In this document: in pieces, positions 53,548-63,744 of the stretch
Position numbering within the stretch: the stretch's first letter is position 1
Layout: the number at the start of each line of letters is the position of its first letter
Source: Maribacter vaceletii
Lineage (GTDB): Bacteria; Bacteroidota; Bacteroidia; Flavobacteriales; Flavobacteriaceae
Reading direction: 5' to 3'
Assembly (NCBI RefSeq): GCF_003634105.1
Contig: NZ_RBIQ01000014.1
Span: forward strand, 1 to 64,000
DNA: 64,000 bases
The notes under the pieces: model-generated
What the model was told of the DNA's origin: nothing
The model's database searches: none
Seen by the model: only the letters and a program-made list of their open reading frames with translations
Translations under genes and position numbers: made by a program

Positions 53548-55152
53548 TTAATCCATTACAAGAACTGAAAAATTTCCCGATAATGGGGTAAGCTTACTTA
53601 TTAGTTTTGGAATAAGTTCTTCTCCGTATTCTAAATAAAATTCAGCGAAATTTGTATTACGTTCTTGCAAAGAATAGTTTGGAAAAAGCTCATTTTGTAA
53701 ATCAGACATTCTAATTACATGATCCTTTAGTTTAATTTTCTGGGCTTTTAAAAGACGTTTCTCCAATGCATTCAACCCCTTTAACTGTTTTATTTCTTGT
53801 GCTTTAACAGCTCCTAAGAAAGATTTATCTGTTTGTTCTGCCAAACTATACAGACCCAAAAACTGTTCTTGTAAATGGGTACGTTGTTCTGTAAAGTCTA
53901 TATTAATATTAGATATTTCTCTAATCTTTTTATTAATTAAGCTATTTTGTTTTAAGAATAAATCTGGAATAGACAAATTCATCTTATCCATTTTATTTTT
54001 TTGTTTCCCTTTCATAAGTAAAGCAGAATTACGAAGTAATAGGATAGGAAAAGGAACTTCCATAGCCTTAAACATATTTTTTAACTCTAACCAATATGCT
54101 ATTTCTCCTCCTCCTCCAATATAACAAAGGTTTGGCAAAATTACTTCTTGGTATAACGGTCTTGCAATTACATTAGGAGAAAACCTTTCCGGGTATTTAT
54201 TTATTTCTTTTTCTAATTCTTCTTTACTAAATAGTAACTCCGTATTATTTATATAATAATTTCCTTCTTTTTCAATAATTCGTTCTCTAATACCTTCTAA
54301 TAAATAAAAATAATTTATCTGTCTTGGGTTTACTTGTATATTATACTGCTCAGAAGTTTGTTGTATCTCTTCTATGGTTTTAGAAACTTCGGTAAAAGCT
54401 ACATTTTGGAAAATATCTTTTTTAGCATACGGTATTAATTTTTGTTTTAGTTCTTTAGCATCACCATCTACAATTACCAACCCATAATTACTAAAAAACT
54501 CATTTGCTAAATATCTTGTTGCCTCTGTAAGGGTATTATGTTTTAAATATGCATTTTTAAAAACTTCTTTTAAATAACTTGCATTTTTACTAGTTCCTAA
54601 TTCTTGTTCTAAAATTGCAAATACTTCTTCTAAACCATTTGTATTTAGTTTCCCTACAGCCCCACTTGCCTCTTTATTCCATTGTATTTTTTTTCCTCGA
54701 AAATTAAAATAATTTATTTCTTCAAAATCATGATCTTCCGTTGCCATCCAATACACTGGAACAATTTTGTAACCTGGATTCTCTTCTTCTATTTTTTTTG
54801 CAAGATTTATAGTTGAAATAATCTTGTATAAGAAATATAAAGGTCCCGTAAATAAATTAAGCTGATGGCCCGTAACAATAGTAAACGTTTTAGAATCTTT
54901 TAAAGCTTCTATATTTTGTTTCGTTTTTTCGGATACTTTTATATCCTTATACTGCTTTTCTAAAACAGAAGACAAAACCTCTCTATTTGCAACAGGAAAA
55001 TGATTTTCTTTTTCTTTAATTTGATGTTTAACACCCTCTAAATTGGGGAAATTAGAATACAAGTTTTTTACAGGTTTTTCCTGATCTAAGTAGTCTAAAA
55101 TTAATTTTGAAAAAAAACCTGTGCTTCTAAAAGAAATACAATCTACATCCAT
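53548..55152 (-). CDS. bshC: Bacillithiol biosynthesis cysteine-adding enzyme
   Basis: A 534-aa BshC that joins cysteine to GlcN-malate in the last step of bacillithiol synthesis. The family features SFRSTGFFSKLILDYLD, FTIVTGHQLNLFTGPLYFLY, VPVYWMATEDHDFEEINYF and PNLCYIGGGGEIAYWLELK are all present, with a C-terminal coiled coil. Length typical. bshA and bshB are not in the window. Bacillithiol is the low-molecular-weight thiol in many Bacteroidota. Confidence 0.95.
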   Translation of the reverse strand: MDVDCISFRSTGFFSKLILDYLDQEKPVKNLYSNFPNLEGVKHQIKEKENHFPVANREVLSSVLEKQYKDIKVSEKTKQNIEALKDSKTFTIVTGHQLNLFTGPLYFLYKIISTINLAKKIEEENPGYKIVPVYWMATEDHDFEEINYFNFRGKKIQWNKEASGAVGKLNTNGLEEVFAILEQELGTSKNASYLKEVFKNAYLKHNTLTEATRYLANEFFSNYGLVIVDGDAKELKQKLIPYAKKDIFQNVAFTEVSKTIEEIQQTSEQYNIQVNPRQINYFYLLEGIRERIIEKEGNYYINNTELLFSKEELEKEINKYPERFSPNVIARPLYQEVILPNLCYIGGGGEIAYWLELKNMFKAMEVPFPILLLRNSALLMKGKQKNKMDKMNLSIPDLFLKQNSLINKKIREISNINIDFTEQRTHLQEQFLGLYSLAEQTDKSFLGAVKAQEIKQLKGLNALEKRLLKAQKIKLKDHVIRMSDLQNELFPNYSLQERNTNFAEFYLEYGEELIPKLISKLTPLSGNFSVLVMD

Positions 55153-55286
55153 ACCTAAAAAAAATATCTTGTAAAGATAAAACTCTACTATTTTACAGTT
55201 CCTAAAAATAAGTTAATTACACAGCTTTAAAAAAAGACACATTTAAAATCAATAAAAACCAATGCCCCTTATTCGTTAATATTTGT

Positions 55287-55294
55287 TAGATTTG
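55287..55294 (+). promoter_or_regulatory. TAnnTTTG -7 element for the M14 gene
   Basis: TAGATTTG matches the consensus, 28 nt before the ATG. No TTTG at the preferred spacing. Confidence 0.4.
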
Positions 55295-55322
55295 ATTTTT
55301 TTAGTACTTAAACTAATAATTA

Positions 55323-57776
55323 ATGAAGAACCCTTTACTTGCCTTAATAGTATTCTTTTCTACTTTTTCTTTTGCTCAAAAATTACAATCTCCTTCTGAC
55401 TTTTTAGGTTATAAAATTGGCTCTCATTTTTCTAGACATCATCAAGTAATAGATTATTTTAAACATGTTTCTACTGCTGCTGCTTCTAATGTAAAATTAG
55501 TGGAGTATGGTAAAACTAACGAAAAAAGACCCTTAATTTTAGCATATATATCTTCCAAAGAAAATATTGAAAATTTAGACAACATACGTTTAGAACATCT
55601 AAAAAGTACAACTGGAAGTGGTACCAATAAAAAAGCCATTGTTTGGTTAAGTTACAATGTTCATGGCAACGAAAGTGTTAGTACAGAGGCTGCTATGCAA
55701 ACCATATACGAACTACTTACCTCCAAAAAAACGTACTTAGAGAATACCATAATTATTTTAGACCCTTGTGTTAACCCAGACGGAAGAGATAGGTATGTAA
55801 ATTGGTATAACCAATATAAAAATAAAGAAATAACCATAGACCCTAATAGCAAAGAACACCATGAAGGGTGGTGGAATGGTAGAAGCAACCATTATATGTT
55901 TGATCTAAATAGAGACTGGGCTTGGCTAACGCAAGTAGAAAGCAAACAACGTTTAAAATTTTACAATAAATGGCTTCCTCATGTACATGTAGATTTTCAT
56001 GAACAAGGTGTAGACAGTCCTTATTATTTTGCTCCTGCTGCAGAACCTTATCATGAAGCCATAACCAAGTTTCAAAGAGATTTTCAAACTACGATTGGAA
56101 AAAATCATGCTAAATATTTTGATAAAAATGGATGGTTATATTTTACAAAAGAAGTTTTTGACTTATTATATCCTAGCTATGGAGACACCTACCCTACCTA
56201 CAATGGTAGTATTGGAATGACCTACGAACAAGGTGGTAGCGGAAGAGCTGGCCTAGCTATAAAAACATATGCTGGAGACATATTAACACTACAAGACCGT
56301 TATAGTCATCATTTAACTACAGGAATATCTACTATTGAAGTTGCATCCAAAAATGGAAAAAAACTTAATGAAGAGTTCAAGAAGTTTTATGAAACTAAAA
56401 ATTATAAATACAATAGCTATGTTTTAAATGGTTCAGAAGATAAAATTACAGCCTTAACAAAATTATTAGACCAACACCAAATACAATACCAACAAGGACA
56501 AAACACAAATTTAAAGGGATATCTTTTTAACAGCAGTAAAACAGGAACTTTTAAGAGTACTACTAACAGTTTAGTGGTTTCTACAAACCAACCCAAAAGC
56601 ACATTAGTTAAAGTTTTATTTGAACCAAAAACAAAATTAACCGACTCTTTAACGTATGATATTACCGCATGGTCTTTACCTTATGCATATGGCCTAAATA
56701 CTGTAGCTACCACTGCTATAGCTCCAAGTAAAGCTTATGAAAAAAATAACTTAACAACTAATTCTCTAAGCCCTGATGCATATGCCTATATAACAGATTG
56801 GAATAGTATAAAAGATGCAAAATTTTTAGCTGCCGTTTTACAAGAAAAAATTAAAGTTAGGTATAGCAAAACCCCTTTTAAAATTGAAGGAAAAACGTAT
56901 AATCGTGGGAGTTTAATACTTACTAAATTAGACAACGCTAACCATAAAAATTTTGCAGATGAGCTAGGTAAAATTGCTAATACCCATCAGAAAAAACTTT
57001 TTGCTACTAAAACTGGTTTTGTAGATTCTGGAAAAGATTTTGGGTCTAACTCGGTGCAAATAATTTCCGATACTAAAGTTGCTATTCTTTCCGGTAAACC
57101 AACTTCTACCTTACGTTTTGGAGAAATTTGGCACTTTTTTGAAAACCAAATTAATTACCCCATTTCTGTTCTAGATGCCGATTATTTTGACACAATCAAT
57201 TTATCTAATTACAATGTGTTAATCTTACCTAACGGAAATAATTACGCTTCCTTTATGACTAGCAAAAGAGTAACTGCGTTACATAACTGGGTAGAAAATG
57301 GTGGTAATCTTATTGTAATGGGAAAAGCTTTGCAAAGCTTTATTAACAAACAAGATTTTAAAATAAAGAAAAAGATAATAGAAAAAGACAGTATTAAGAG
57401 TCCTAAATCTTTTGCGAAAAATGAAAGAGAACAAATTAAAGATGCGATTACTGGAGCAATTTTTAAAACGAAGGTAGATCCAACGCACCCGCTTTCTTAT
57501 GGATACAATGACACTTACTTTACACTCAAATTAGGTAATGATACCTATGAATATTTAGATGAAGGAAACGCCGTTTATCTAGAAAAACAAAACACAAAAC
57601 CTGTATCTGGTTTTGCAGGTAGTAATGCGCAAAAAAAAGTACAAAACACTTTAATTTATGGTACACAATCCTTAAAAAAAGGTAATGTAACTTATATGGT
57701 AGACAACCCTTTATTTAGAGGCTTTTGGGAAAATGGAAAACTATTTTTTGCAAATGCGATCTTTATGATAAACTAA
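55323..57776 (+). CDS. Exported M14-family zinc carboxypeptidase
   Basis: An 817-aa secreted metallopeptidase (signal FFSTFSFAQKLQ). The M14 domain spans about 20-370: zinc ligands in SYNVHGNESVST (His-x-x-Glu) and in LPHVHVDFHEQGVDSPYYF (His), substrate Arg in NPDGRDRYVNWYN, and the general-base Glu in GMTYEQGGSGRAG. The C-terminal 400 residues contain a class I glutaminase-like Rossmann segment (KVAILSGKPTSTLRFGEIWH, NVLILPNGN) as usual in large Bacteroidota M14 proteins. It probably degrades peptides in the periplasm or outside. Confidence 0.9.
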   Translation: MKNPLLALIVFFSTFSFAQKLQSPSDFLGYKIGSHFSRHHQVIDYFKHVSTAAASNVKLVEYGKTNEKRPLILAYISSKENIENLDNIRLEHLKSTTGSGTNKKAIVWLSYNVHGNESVSTEAAMQTIYELLTSKKTYLENTIIILDPCVNPDGRDRYVNWYNQYKNKEITIDPNSKEHHEGWWNGRSNHYMFDLNRDWAWLTQVESKQRLKFYNKWLPHVHVDFHEQGVDSPYYFAPAAEPYHEAITKFQRDFQTTIGKNHAKYFDKNGWLYFTKEVFDLLYPSYGDTYPTYNGSIGMTYEQGGSGRAGLAIKTYAGDILTLQDRYSHHLTTGISTIEVASKNGKKLNEEFKKFYETKNYKYNSYVLNGSEDKITALTKLLDQHQIQYQQGQNTNLKGYLFNSSKTGTFKSTTNSLVVSTNQPKSTLVKVLFEPKTKLTDSLTYDITAWSLPYAYGLNTVATTAIAPSKAYEKNNLTTNSLSPDAYAYITDWNSIKDAKFLAAVLQEKIKVRYSKTPFKIEGKTYNRGSLILTKLDNANHKNFADELGKIANTHQKKLFATKTGFVDSGKDFGSNSVQIISDTKVAILSGKPTSTLRFGEIWHFFENQINYPISVLDADYFDTINLSNYNVLILPNGNNYASFMTSKRVTALHNWVENGGNLIVMGKALQSFINKQDFKIKKKIIEKDSIKSPKSFAKNEREQIKDAITGAIFKTKVDPTHPLSYGYNDTYFTLKLGNDTYEYLDEGNAVYLEKQNTKPVSGFAGSNAQKKVQNTLIYGTQSLKKGNVTYMVDNPLFRGFWENGKLFFANAIFMIN

Positions 57777-57792
57777 AAAAACTATTAAACCC

Positions 57793-59118
57793 TTATTTTC
57801 TAATAAAGTTTGATTGCTGTACAGGCTCACCATACAAATCAAAATCTGCAGCCTCGTTAATTTTTATATTAACAAACTCCCCATGTTTAATATAATATTT
57901 TGTAGCATCAATAAGCACTTCATTATCCACATCTGGAGAATCAAACTCTGTTCTACCAATAAAATAATTTCCTTCTTTACGATCTATAATACAACGAAAA
58001 GTTTGTCCAATTTTTTGCTGATTTAGCTCCCAAGAAATTTGGGACTGAATTTCCATAATTTGGTTTGCACGATCTTGCTTCACATCCTCAGGGACATTAT
58101 CTTCTAAAGTATAAGCATGTGTATTTTCTTCATGACTATAGGTAAAACAACCTAAACGCTCAAAACGCATTTCTTCTACCCAGCTTTTAAGTTCTTGAAA
58201 ATCTTCCTCTGTCTCTCCTGGATATCCAACAATAAGCGTTGTTCTTATAGTCATATTAGGTACCGCTTCCCTAAAATCTTTTAATAATTGCGTTGTTTTA
58301 GCATGTGTAGTTCCTCTACGCATACTTTTTAAAACAGAATCAGATATATGCTGTAAAGGAATATCTAAATAATTACAAATCTTAGGCTCCTTATTCATTA
58401 CTTCTAAAACATCCATAGGAAAACCTGTTGGAAATGCATAATGTAAACGAATCCATTCTATTCCTTCAACCTTTACTAACGCTTTTAATAACTCAGCTAA
58501 GTTTCTTTTCTTATATAAATCTAGCCCATAATACGTAAGATCCTGTGCAATTAAAACCAGTTCTTTAACTCCTTTAGCTGCTAATTTTTCTGCTTCAATT
58601 ACCAAATCTTCTATTGGGGTACTTTTATGCTTACCACGCATTATTGGAATAGCACAAAAAGAACAAGGACGATCGCAACCTTCCGCAATTTTTAAATACG
58701 CATAGTTTTTAGGTGTTGTTGTTAACCTCTCCCCTATTAACTCGTGCTTATAATCTGCCTCCAAAGCCTTTAATAAACTTGGCAACTCACTTGTTCCAAA
58801 AAACTCATCTACATTCGGTATTTCTTTTTGTAAGTCCGGCTTATATCTTTCACTTAAACATCCTGTAACAAAAACCTTATCTACATCACCCGCATTTTTC
58901 TTTTCTACGTATTCTAAAATTGTATTTACGCTTTCCTCTTTTGCATTGGCAATAAAACCACAAGTATTAATAACTACAATATTACCTTCTTCCTCATGAA
59001 CAACCTCTTTATCGTTGGCACGAAGCTGCCCCATTAATACTTCCGAATCATATACATTCTTAGAGCAACCTAAGGTTACTACATTGATTTTATTCTTTTT
59101 AAGTGATTTTGTCCTCAT
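57793..59118 (-). CDS. rimO: Ribosomal protein S12 methylthiotransferase RimO
   Basis: A 441-aa radical-SAM enzyme that adds a methylthio group to Asp-89 of S12. The N-terminal UPF0004 domain binds one [4Fe-4S] cluster by cysteines in VVTLGCSKN, VINTCGFI and FVTGCLSERY. The radical SAM cluster is CDRPCSFCAIP. A TRAM domain closes the protein (about 375-440). It lies upstream of nothing else on its strand; a TAnnTTTG element precedes it. Confidence 0.96.
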   Translation of the reverse strand: MRTKSLKKNKINVVTLGCSKNVYDSEVLMGQLRANDKEVVHEEEGNIVVINTCGFIANAKEESVNTILEYVEKKNAGDVDKVFVTGCLSERYKPDLQKEIPNVDEFFGTSELPSLLKALEADYKHELIGERLTTTPKNYAYLKIAEGCDRPCSFCAIPIMRGKHKSTPIEDLVIEAEKLAAKGVKELVLIAQDLTYYGLDLYKKRNLAELLKALVKVEGIEWIRLHYAFPTGFPMDVLEVMNKEPKICNYLDIPLQHISDSVLKSMRRGTTHAKTTQLLKDFREAVPNMTIRTTLIVGYPGETEEDFQELKSWVEEMRFERLGCFTYSHEENTHAYTLEDNVPEDVKQDRANQIMEIQSQISWELNQQKIGQTFRCIIDRKEGNYFIGRTEFDSPDVDNEVLIDATKYYIKHGEFVNIKINEAADFDLYGEPVQQSNFIRK

Positions 59119-59135
59119 AACTATAAAATAGGGCG

Positions 59136-59143
59136 CAAAAATA
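59136..59143 (-). promoter_or_regulatory. TAnnTTTG -7 element for rimO
   Basis: TATTTTTG on the minus strand, 17 nt before the rimO ATG. Confidence 0.45.
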
Positions 59144-59249
59144 CAATAAGCATAACTAACTATATTGTTTTTATACGAATTCTTAGCCTAAAACGTTAAA
59201 TCAATAAGCATGAAAACCAATCTAAACTATGCTAAAACAGATTATTACG

Positions 59250-60350
59250 ATGAAAAAACATGTGTTTCTGCTATTCATAGCAACAAGCATTCTTTTTTCT
59301 GCCTGTTCCAAAGACACTGAAAGTAAAGAAAAGGAGAAAGAAGTAATTCCAACAGAAATATATTTTCCAGAAATAGGTAGTGCTACTTGGGAAACTATTA
59401 CTCCAAAACAATTAAACTGGAATGAAGATAATTTACAGGGATTATACGATTATTTAGAAACTAAAAATTCGAAAGGATTTATAATCTTAAAAAACGGAAG
59501 AATTGTAATTGAAAAATACTTTAATGGCCATTCTCAAAATAAGGAATGGAATTGGTATTCTGCTGGTAAAACATTAGTATCTAGTACTATTGGCATTGCA
59601 CAAGAAGAAGGTTATTTATCTATTACTAATAAATCTTCCGATTACTTAGGCGCAGAATGGTCTAGTTTAACCACCGAACAGCAAGACTTAATTACCGTAA
59701 AAAATCACCTTAGTATGTCTACTGGTTTAAATGATTATGTAGAGCAAACACTAAAATGGATTTGCACTTCTCCTTCTTGTTTTGATTATGAAGCAGATGC
59801 TGGTACTAGATGGGCATACCACCAAGGTGCATTTACAAAATTAAAAGATGTTGTAGCAAATGCAACAGGAACCAATTTTAACACCTATTTCTATTCTAAA
59901 ATAAGAGATAAAATTGGAATGAATGGCTCTTGGAATGAACTAACTTTACTAACACTCTATTCTAGTGATACCAGAAGTATGGCACGTTGGGGGTTACTAA
60001 TTGAAAACGAAGGTGTTTGGGATTCCGAAACTATTATTAGTAAAAATTATTTTGATGCAATGGTAAATACTTCCCAAGACATCAATAAATCTTACGGTTA
60101 TTTATGGTGGCTAAACGGGAAAGAAAGTTACATGGGAACTACTTCACAAGAAGTAATTACAGGCTCTTTAGTCCCTAGTGCACCAGATGACATGTTTGCT
60201 GCTTTAGGCGCAGATGACCAAAAAATATATGTTGTTCCTAGCAAGGATTTAGTAATTGTCCGTTGTGGAGAAAGTGCCGAAGAAATGCAACTTGGCCCGT
60301 CTAGTTTTGATAATGAATTATGGGGCAAAATTAATGCTGTGATTAACTAG
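59250..60350 (+). CDS. Beta-lactamase-family serine hydrolase lipoprotein
   Basis: A 366-aa lipoprotein with signal MKKHVFLLFIATSILFSAC (Cys-19). The class C-like domain has the Ser-x-x-Lys motif in NWYSAGKTLVSS, LSMSTGLNDYVEQ near the Tyr motif position, and YGYLWWLNG. The family covers esterases, D-alanyl-peptidases and beta-lactamases; antibiotic resistance should not be assumed. ATG 59250 gives the normal lipoprotein signal; an in-frame ATG at 59229 adds seven residues. It is inserted on the opposite strand between rimO and ftsY. Confidence 0.87.
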   Translation: MKKHVFLLFIATSILFSACSKDTESKEKEKEVIPTEIYFPEIGSATWETITPKQLNWNEDNLQGLYDYLETKNSKGFIILKNGRIVIEKYFNGHSQNKEWNWYSAGKTLVSSTIGIAQEEGYLSITNKSSDYLGAEWSSLTTEQQDLITVKNHLSMSTGLNDYVEQTLKWICTSPSCFDYEADAGTRWAYHQGAFTKLKDVVANATGTNFNTYFYSKIRDKIGMNGSWNELTLLTLYSSDTRSMARWGLLIENEGVWDSETIISKNYFDAMVNTSQDINKSYGYLWWLNGKESYMGTTSQEVITGSLVPSAPDDMFAALGADDQKIYVVPSKDLVIVRCGESAEEMQLGPSSFDNELWGKINAVIN

Positions 60351-60375
60351 TTGGCTGTTGATAAAAAAACTTTTT

Positions 60376-60423
60376 AATTTAAAAGCCCTCTAAAATAGTA
60401 CTATTTTAGAGGGCTTTTAAATT
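60376..60423. terminator. Perfect 48-bp palindromic bidirectional terminator
   Basis: Two exact 24-bp arms meet without a spacer (centre TAGTACTA). The GC-rich middle is GCCCTCTAAAA / TTTTAGAGGGC with T-rich outer ends. It serves the serine hydrolase on plus and ftsY on minus. Confidence 0.9.
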
Positions 60424-60438
60424 ATTCGTTTAGGAAAG

Positions 60439-61398
60439 TTACTTTAAATTAAAGAAGGAATCTACAAACTCAATTTTATTAAAGACTTGTAAATCTTCTA
60501 TACCTTCCCCAACCCCTATATATTTTACAGGAATTTTAAACTGATCCGATATACCTATAACAACACCTCCTTTTGCAGTACCGTCTAATTTTGTAATTGC
60601 TAAAGAAGTAACCTCTGTTGCTTTTGTAAACTGCTTAGCTTGTTCAAAAGCGTTTTGCCCTGTAGAACCATCTAAAACCAAAAGTACCTCATTAGGAGTA
60701 TCTGCAACAACTTTTTGCATTACACGTTTTACTTTTGTTAACTCATTCATTAAGTTCACTTTATTATGTAATCGCCCTGCTGTATCTATAATTACAACAT
60801 CTGCATCTTGGGTAACGGCAGAACTTAAGGTATCAAAAGCAACAGAAGCAGGATCACTCCCCATATCTTGTCTTACTATTGGCACATCTACCCTATCTGC
60901 CCAAACCTGCAATTGGTCTATTGCTGCAGCTCTAAACGTATCGGCAGCCCCTAAAACAACTTTTAAACCTTGTTTTTTAAATTGATGCGCCAATTTACCT
61001 ATAGTAGTAGTTTTACCAGCACCATTAACCCCTACAACCATAATTACATATGGTTTCTTATCTTTTGGGATATTATATTCTGTTTCTTCTCCTAAGTGAG
61101 TTTCTGATAAAAGTCCTGCAATTTCTTCTCTTAAAATTACATTTAATTCGTCAGTACCTAAATATTTATCTTTAGAAACACGAGCTTCAATTCTATCAAT
61201 TATTTTTAGTGTAGTATCTACACCTACATCCGAAGAAACTAAAACTTCTTCTAAATTATCTAAAACATCATCATCTACCTTAGATTTACCTGCAACTGCT
61301 TTTCCTAATTTAGAAAAAAAAGTAGTTTTACTCTTTTCTAACCCTTTATCTAGGGTTTCTTTCTTTTTAGAAGAAAATATTTTTTTAAATAAACTCAT
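60439..61398 (-). CDS. ftsY: Signal recognition particle receptor FtsY
   Basis: A 319-aa SRP GTPase that docks SRP-ribosome complexes at the membrane. NG domain: helical N (about 15-90), P-loop VVGVNGAGKTTTIGKLAHQ, AADTFRAAAIDQLQVWADR, DTAGRLHNK, and TKLDGTAKGGVVIG. It lacks the long acidic A domain, having only a short Lys-rich N-terminus, as usual for Bacteroidota. A terminator separates it from the L28-L33-DUF4295 operon. Confidence 0.97.
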   Translation of the reverse strand: MSLFKKIFSSKKKETLDKGLEKSKTTFFSKLGKAVAGKSKVDDDVLDNLEEVLVSSDVGVDTTLKIIDRIEARVSKDKYLGTDELNVILREEIAGLLSETHLGEETEYNIPKDKKPYVIMVVGVNGAGKTTTIGKLAHQFKKQGLKVVLGAADTFRAAAIDQLQVWADRVDVPIVRQDMGSDPASVAFDTLSSAVTQDADVVIIDTAGRLHNKVNLMNELTKVKRVMQKVVADTPNEVLLVLDGSTGQNAFEQAKQFTKATEVTSLAITKLDGTAKGGVVIGISDQFKIPVKYIGVGEGIEDLQVFNKIEFVDSFFNLK

Positions 61399-61433
61399 AT
61401 CTTACCTATAGTTACTCAAATATAAAAAATTAA

Positions 61434-61461
61434 AAAGCCTCTTTCATAAGAAAGAGGCTTT
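61434..61461 (-). terminator. Intrinsic terminator of the L28-L33-DUF4295 operon
   Basis: On the minus strand AAAGCCTCTTTC / GAAAGAGGCTTT with a 4-nt loop is followed by TTAATTTTT. It lies between the DUF4295 stop and the ftsY start. Confidence 0.87.
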
Positions 61462-61484
61462 AAAAAATAATTTAAGTTAGTTAG

Positions 61485-61637
61485 TTACTTTTTAGCAATC
61501 CATTCGTTCACCAATTCTGGTGCCATAACAGATTCTACAAAAGTATATGCTCCTGTCTTAGGTGACTTTACCATTTTTATGGCTTTAGTCAATCTCTTAG
61601 AACTTGTTTGTAAACTTGCTACCGTCTTCTTTGCCAT
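61485..61637 (-). CDS. DUF4295 small protein of the ribosomal operon
   Basis: A 50-aa basic protein from ATG 61637 to TAA 61485: it opens MAKKTVASLQTSSKRLTKAI and ends ELVNEWIAKK. This DUF4295 family is nearly universal in Bacteroidota, next to rpmG, and is probably ribosome-associated (inferred from conserved position and charge). It follows rpmG by 6 bp. It is short and easily missed, but start, stop, conserved neighbours and terminator all agree. Confidence 0.92.
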   Translation of the reverse strand: MAKKTVASLQTSSKRLTKAIKMVKSPKTGAYTFVESVMAPELVNEWIAKK

Positions 61638-61643
61638 GACCTA

Positions 61644-61826
61644 TTATTTTATTTCTTTATGAACTGTCATTCTCTTAAGGATAGGGTTGAATTTTTTAAT
61701 TTCCATCCTTTCCGGAGTATTCTTTTTATTCTTTGTTGTAATGTATCTAGATGTACCTGGTTGTCCAGACTCTTTATGCTCTGTACACTCCAATATAACC
61801 TGAATTCTATTGCCTTTTTTTGCCAT
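61644..61826 (-). CDS. rpmG: 50S ribosomal protein L33
   Basis: A 60-aa ribosomal protein. [15 protein letters not shown], then [28 protein letters not shown] is the L33 pattern. Only one Cys is present, so it is the zinc-free (C-minus) type. Placed between rpmB and the DUF4295 gene in one operon. Confidence 0.96.
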   Translation of the reverse strand: MAKKGNRIQVILECTEHKESGQPGTSRYITTKNKKNTPERMEIKKFNPILKRMTVHKEIK

Positions 61827-61844
61827 TTTTGTTGAATTTTAGGA

Positions 61845-62081
61845 TTACTTAACTAATCCATTAGCTTTGGCGTCTTTTAAAACAGCCGAAATACCTTTTT
61901 TGTTGATAATTTTCAACGCTTTAGCGGAAACCTTTAAGGTTACCCAACGATCTTCTTCAGGAATGTAAAATCTTTTCTTGGAAAGGTTTACATTAAATCT
62001 TCTTCTGGTCTTATTAATTGAGAACGATACGTTGTTCCCAAACATAGCCCTTTTTCCAGTAATTTCACAAACTTTTGACAT
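61845..62081 (-). CDS. rpmB: 50S ribosomal protein L28
   Basis: A 78-aa ribosomal protein. SKVCEITGKRAMFGNNVSFS followed by NKTRRRFNVNLSKKRFYIPEEDRWVTLKVSAKALK is L28. First gene of rpmB-rpmG-DUF4295, with a TAnnTTTG element 29 nt upstream. Confidence 0.96.
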   Translation of the reverse strand: MSKVCEITGKRAMFGNNVSFSINKTRRRFNVNLSKKRFYIPEEDRWVTLKVSAKALKIINKKGISAVLKDAKANGLVK

Positions 62082-62110
62082 TGCGCAGAATTTTTCTTTT
62101 AAACAGGGTG

Positions 62111-62118
62111 CAAATTTA
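62111..62118 (-). promoter_or_regulatory. TAnnTTTG -7 element for rpmB
   Basis: TAAATTTG on the minus strand, 29 nt before the rpmB ATG, in the gap to cinA. Confidence 0.45.
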
Positions 62119-62150
62119 TATCTTTTTTATGGTACTGACAAACTTCTTTT

Positions 62151-63401
62151 TCAGAAATTTAAAATTTCTTTTTGCAACATCTCAAAAGCCTTATTTACAG
62201 ACTTTTCCACCACCCTTTCTCTTTGTGCTCCCATCATAAATTCTTTACAAACTATTTTTTCTGGAGTAGCAATGGCTATAAAAACAGTTCCTACCTCCGC
62301 ATTAGAATCTCCTTTAGTTGGACCTGCATTTCCTGTTGTTGCAATTGCAAAATCTGTATTAAACATTTTTTTTGCAGCCAAAGCCATTTCTTTAGCTACT
62401 ACCTCACTAACAACAGATGACTCTTCTATCAAGGCCTTAGGTACTTTTAAAACACTTTCTTTAGCTTCTGTAGCATAACTAACCACACTACCTTTAAAAT
62501 AAGCTGATGCCCCAGGAATAGTTGTAATTAAACTGGCTATTTTACCTCCCGTAAAACTTTCTGCCGTGGCAAGAGACATTTTCTTATTTGTCAATAAAGA
62601 TGCTACAACTTCTTCAATTGTTTCTTCATCTTCTATTCCATAAATAACATCATTAATTATATCTCTAAGCTTAACACACTCTTTATTAATTGCATCTATT
62701 AACTCTTGTTCATCATCTCCTTTAGCACTTAAGCGCAAACGAACCTTTCCTAAGCTAGGAAGGTATGCTAATTTTATAAACTCTGGTAAATTATTTTCCC
62801 AGTCTTCTACCCTTTCTGCTAATGCACTCTCTCCTATACCATACGTAACAATTGTTCTATGTAAAATATGAGGTGTTTTAAATTGAGATACAATTTTAGG
62901 AATTACTTTTGTTGTAATAAGATTTTTCATCTCAAAAGGAACACCCGGAAGAGAAACAAAAACAGTTTCTTTATCATCCATCCACATTCCTGGAGCTGTT
63001 CCAAAGTCGTTTTGTAAAACCACTGCCTTAGATGGCACTAATGCCTGGTTCTTATTAATTTGACTAAGTGGCTTATCTTTATAATATTTAGCAAACAAAC
63101 CTTCTACATGCTCTAAAACTTGTTTGTTTTCTATGAGAGTATCCTCTAAAAATTCACATAAAGTGTGTTTTGTAATATCATCTTTTGTAGGACCTAAACC
63201 TCCAGTTATTATTACAATTCTTGCTCTACTTTTTGCTTCTTTAAGAGCAGTAAGAATATGCTCTTTATCATCCTGTATAGATGTTATCTGGTATACCGAT
63301 ACTCCAATTTTATTAAGCTCTTTAGCAATAAAGACAGAGTTAGTATCTACTATTTGCCCAATGAGAATTTCATCACCAATAGTAATTATTTCTGCATTCA
63401 T
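62151..63401 (-). CDS. cinA: CinA family protein (nicotinamide-nucleotide amidase / ADPR pyrophosphatase-like)
   Basis: A 416-aa two-domain protein. The N-terminal MoCF-like domain (1-170, [41 protein letters not shown]) belongs to the COG1058 pyrophosphatases. The C-terminal PncC-like domain (about 255-416, [36 protein letters not shown]) deamidates NMN. It functions in pyridine-nucleotide salvage; the competence name is historical. Its ATG overlaps the Hpt stop by one base (TAATG). Confidence 0.94.
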   Translation of the reverse strand: MNAEIITIGDEILIGQIVDTNSVFIAKELNKIGVSVYQITSIQDDKEHILTALKEAKSRARIVIITGGLGPTKDDITKHTLCEFLEDTLIENKQVLEHVEGLFAKYYKDKPLSQINKNQALVPSKAVVLQNDFGTAPGMWMDDKETVFVSLPGVPFEMKNLITTKVIPKIVSQFKTPHILHRTIVTYGIGESALAERVEDWENNLPEFIKLAYLPSLGKVRLRLSAKGDDEQELIDAINKECVKLRDIINDVIYGIEDEETIEEVVASLLTNKKMSLATAESFTGGKIASLITTIPGASAYFKGSVVSYATEAKESVLKVPKALIEESSVVSEVVAKEMALAAKKMFNTDFAIATTGNAGPTKGDSNAEVGTVFIAIATPEKIVCKEFMMGAQRERVVEKSVNKAFEMLQKEILNF

Positions 63402-63739
63402 TAAAGACTAAAATCTTTTTTAAGTTCAGAAACTACCTGAGTAACATCGGTCTTTAGAATAGGAAATACTTTTTTTATCTCTTCCATATTAGCTTCATTT
63501 TTTCCTAGCGTTTCTATTTCTAAAGCAGCAGCCCTTGTTTGCTCCATGCCTAGTAAATCTACATTTGGCTTTATTTTATGTGCTAATTGGTAAACTTGTT
63601 CATAATTCATCTCTGCTAGAGCTTTTTCTAAAGCTTCTAAATCTACTGGGACTTCTTCTAAAAAAACAGAAATTACAGAAACAATAAATTCCTCATCTCC
63701 TTCTGCCATTTCATTTATTTTATCTAAACTGTATATCAT
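63401..63739 (-). CDS. Hpt-domain phosphotransfer protein
   Basis: A 112-aa single Hpt domain. The phospho-acceptor His-54 is in [16 protein letters not shown], within a four-helix bundle. It probably relays phosphate between a hybrid kinase and a response regulator; no kinase or regulator adjoins it, so it is an orphan component. It is translationally coupled to cinA. Confidence 0.85.
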   Translation of the reverse strand: MIYSLDKINEMAEGDEEFIVSVISVFLEEVPVDLEALEKALAEMNYEQVYQLAHKIKPNVDLLGMEQTRAAALEIETLGKNEANMEEIKKVFPILKTDVTQVVSELKKDFSL

Positions 63740-63744
63740 TATTC

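Noticed and set aside
59250-60350. Class C beta-lactamase resistance gene
   Set aside because: The Ser-x-x-Lys motif only shows membership of the serine hydrolase superfamily; there is no AmpR-type regulator and many such lipoproteins are esterases or peptidases.
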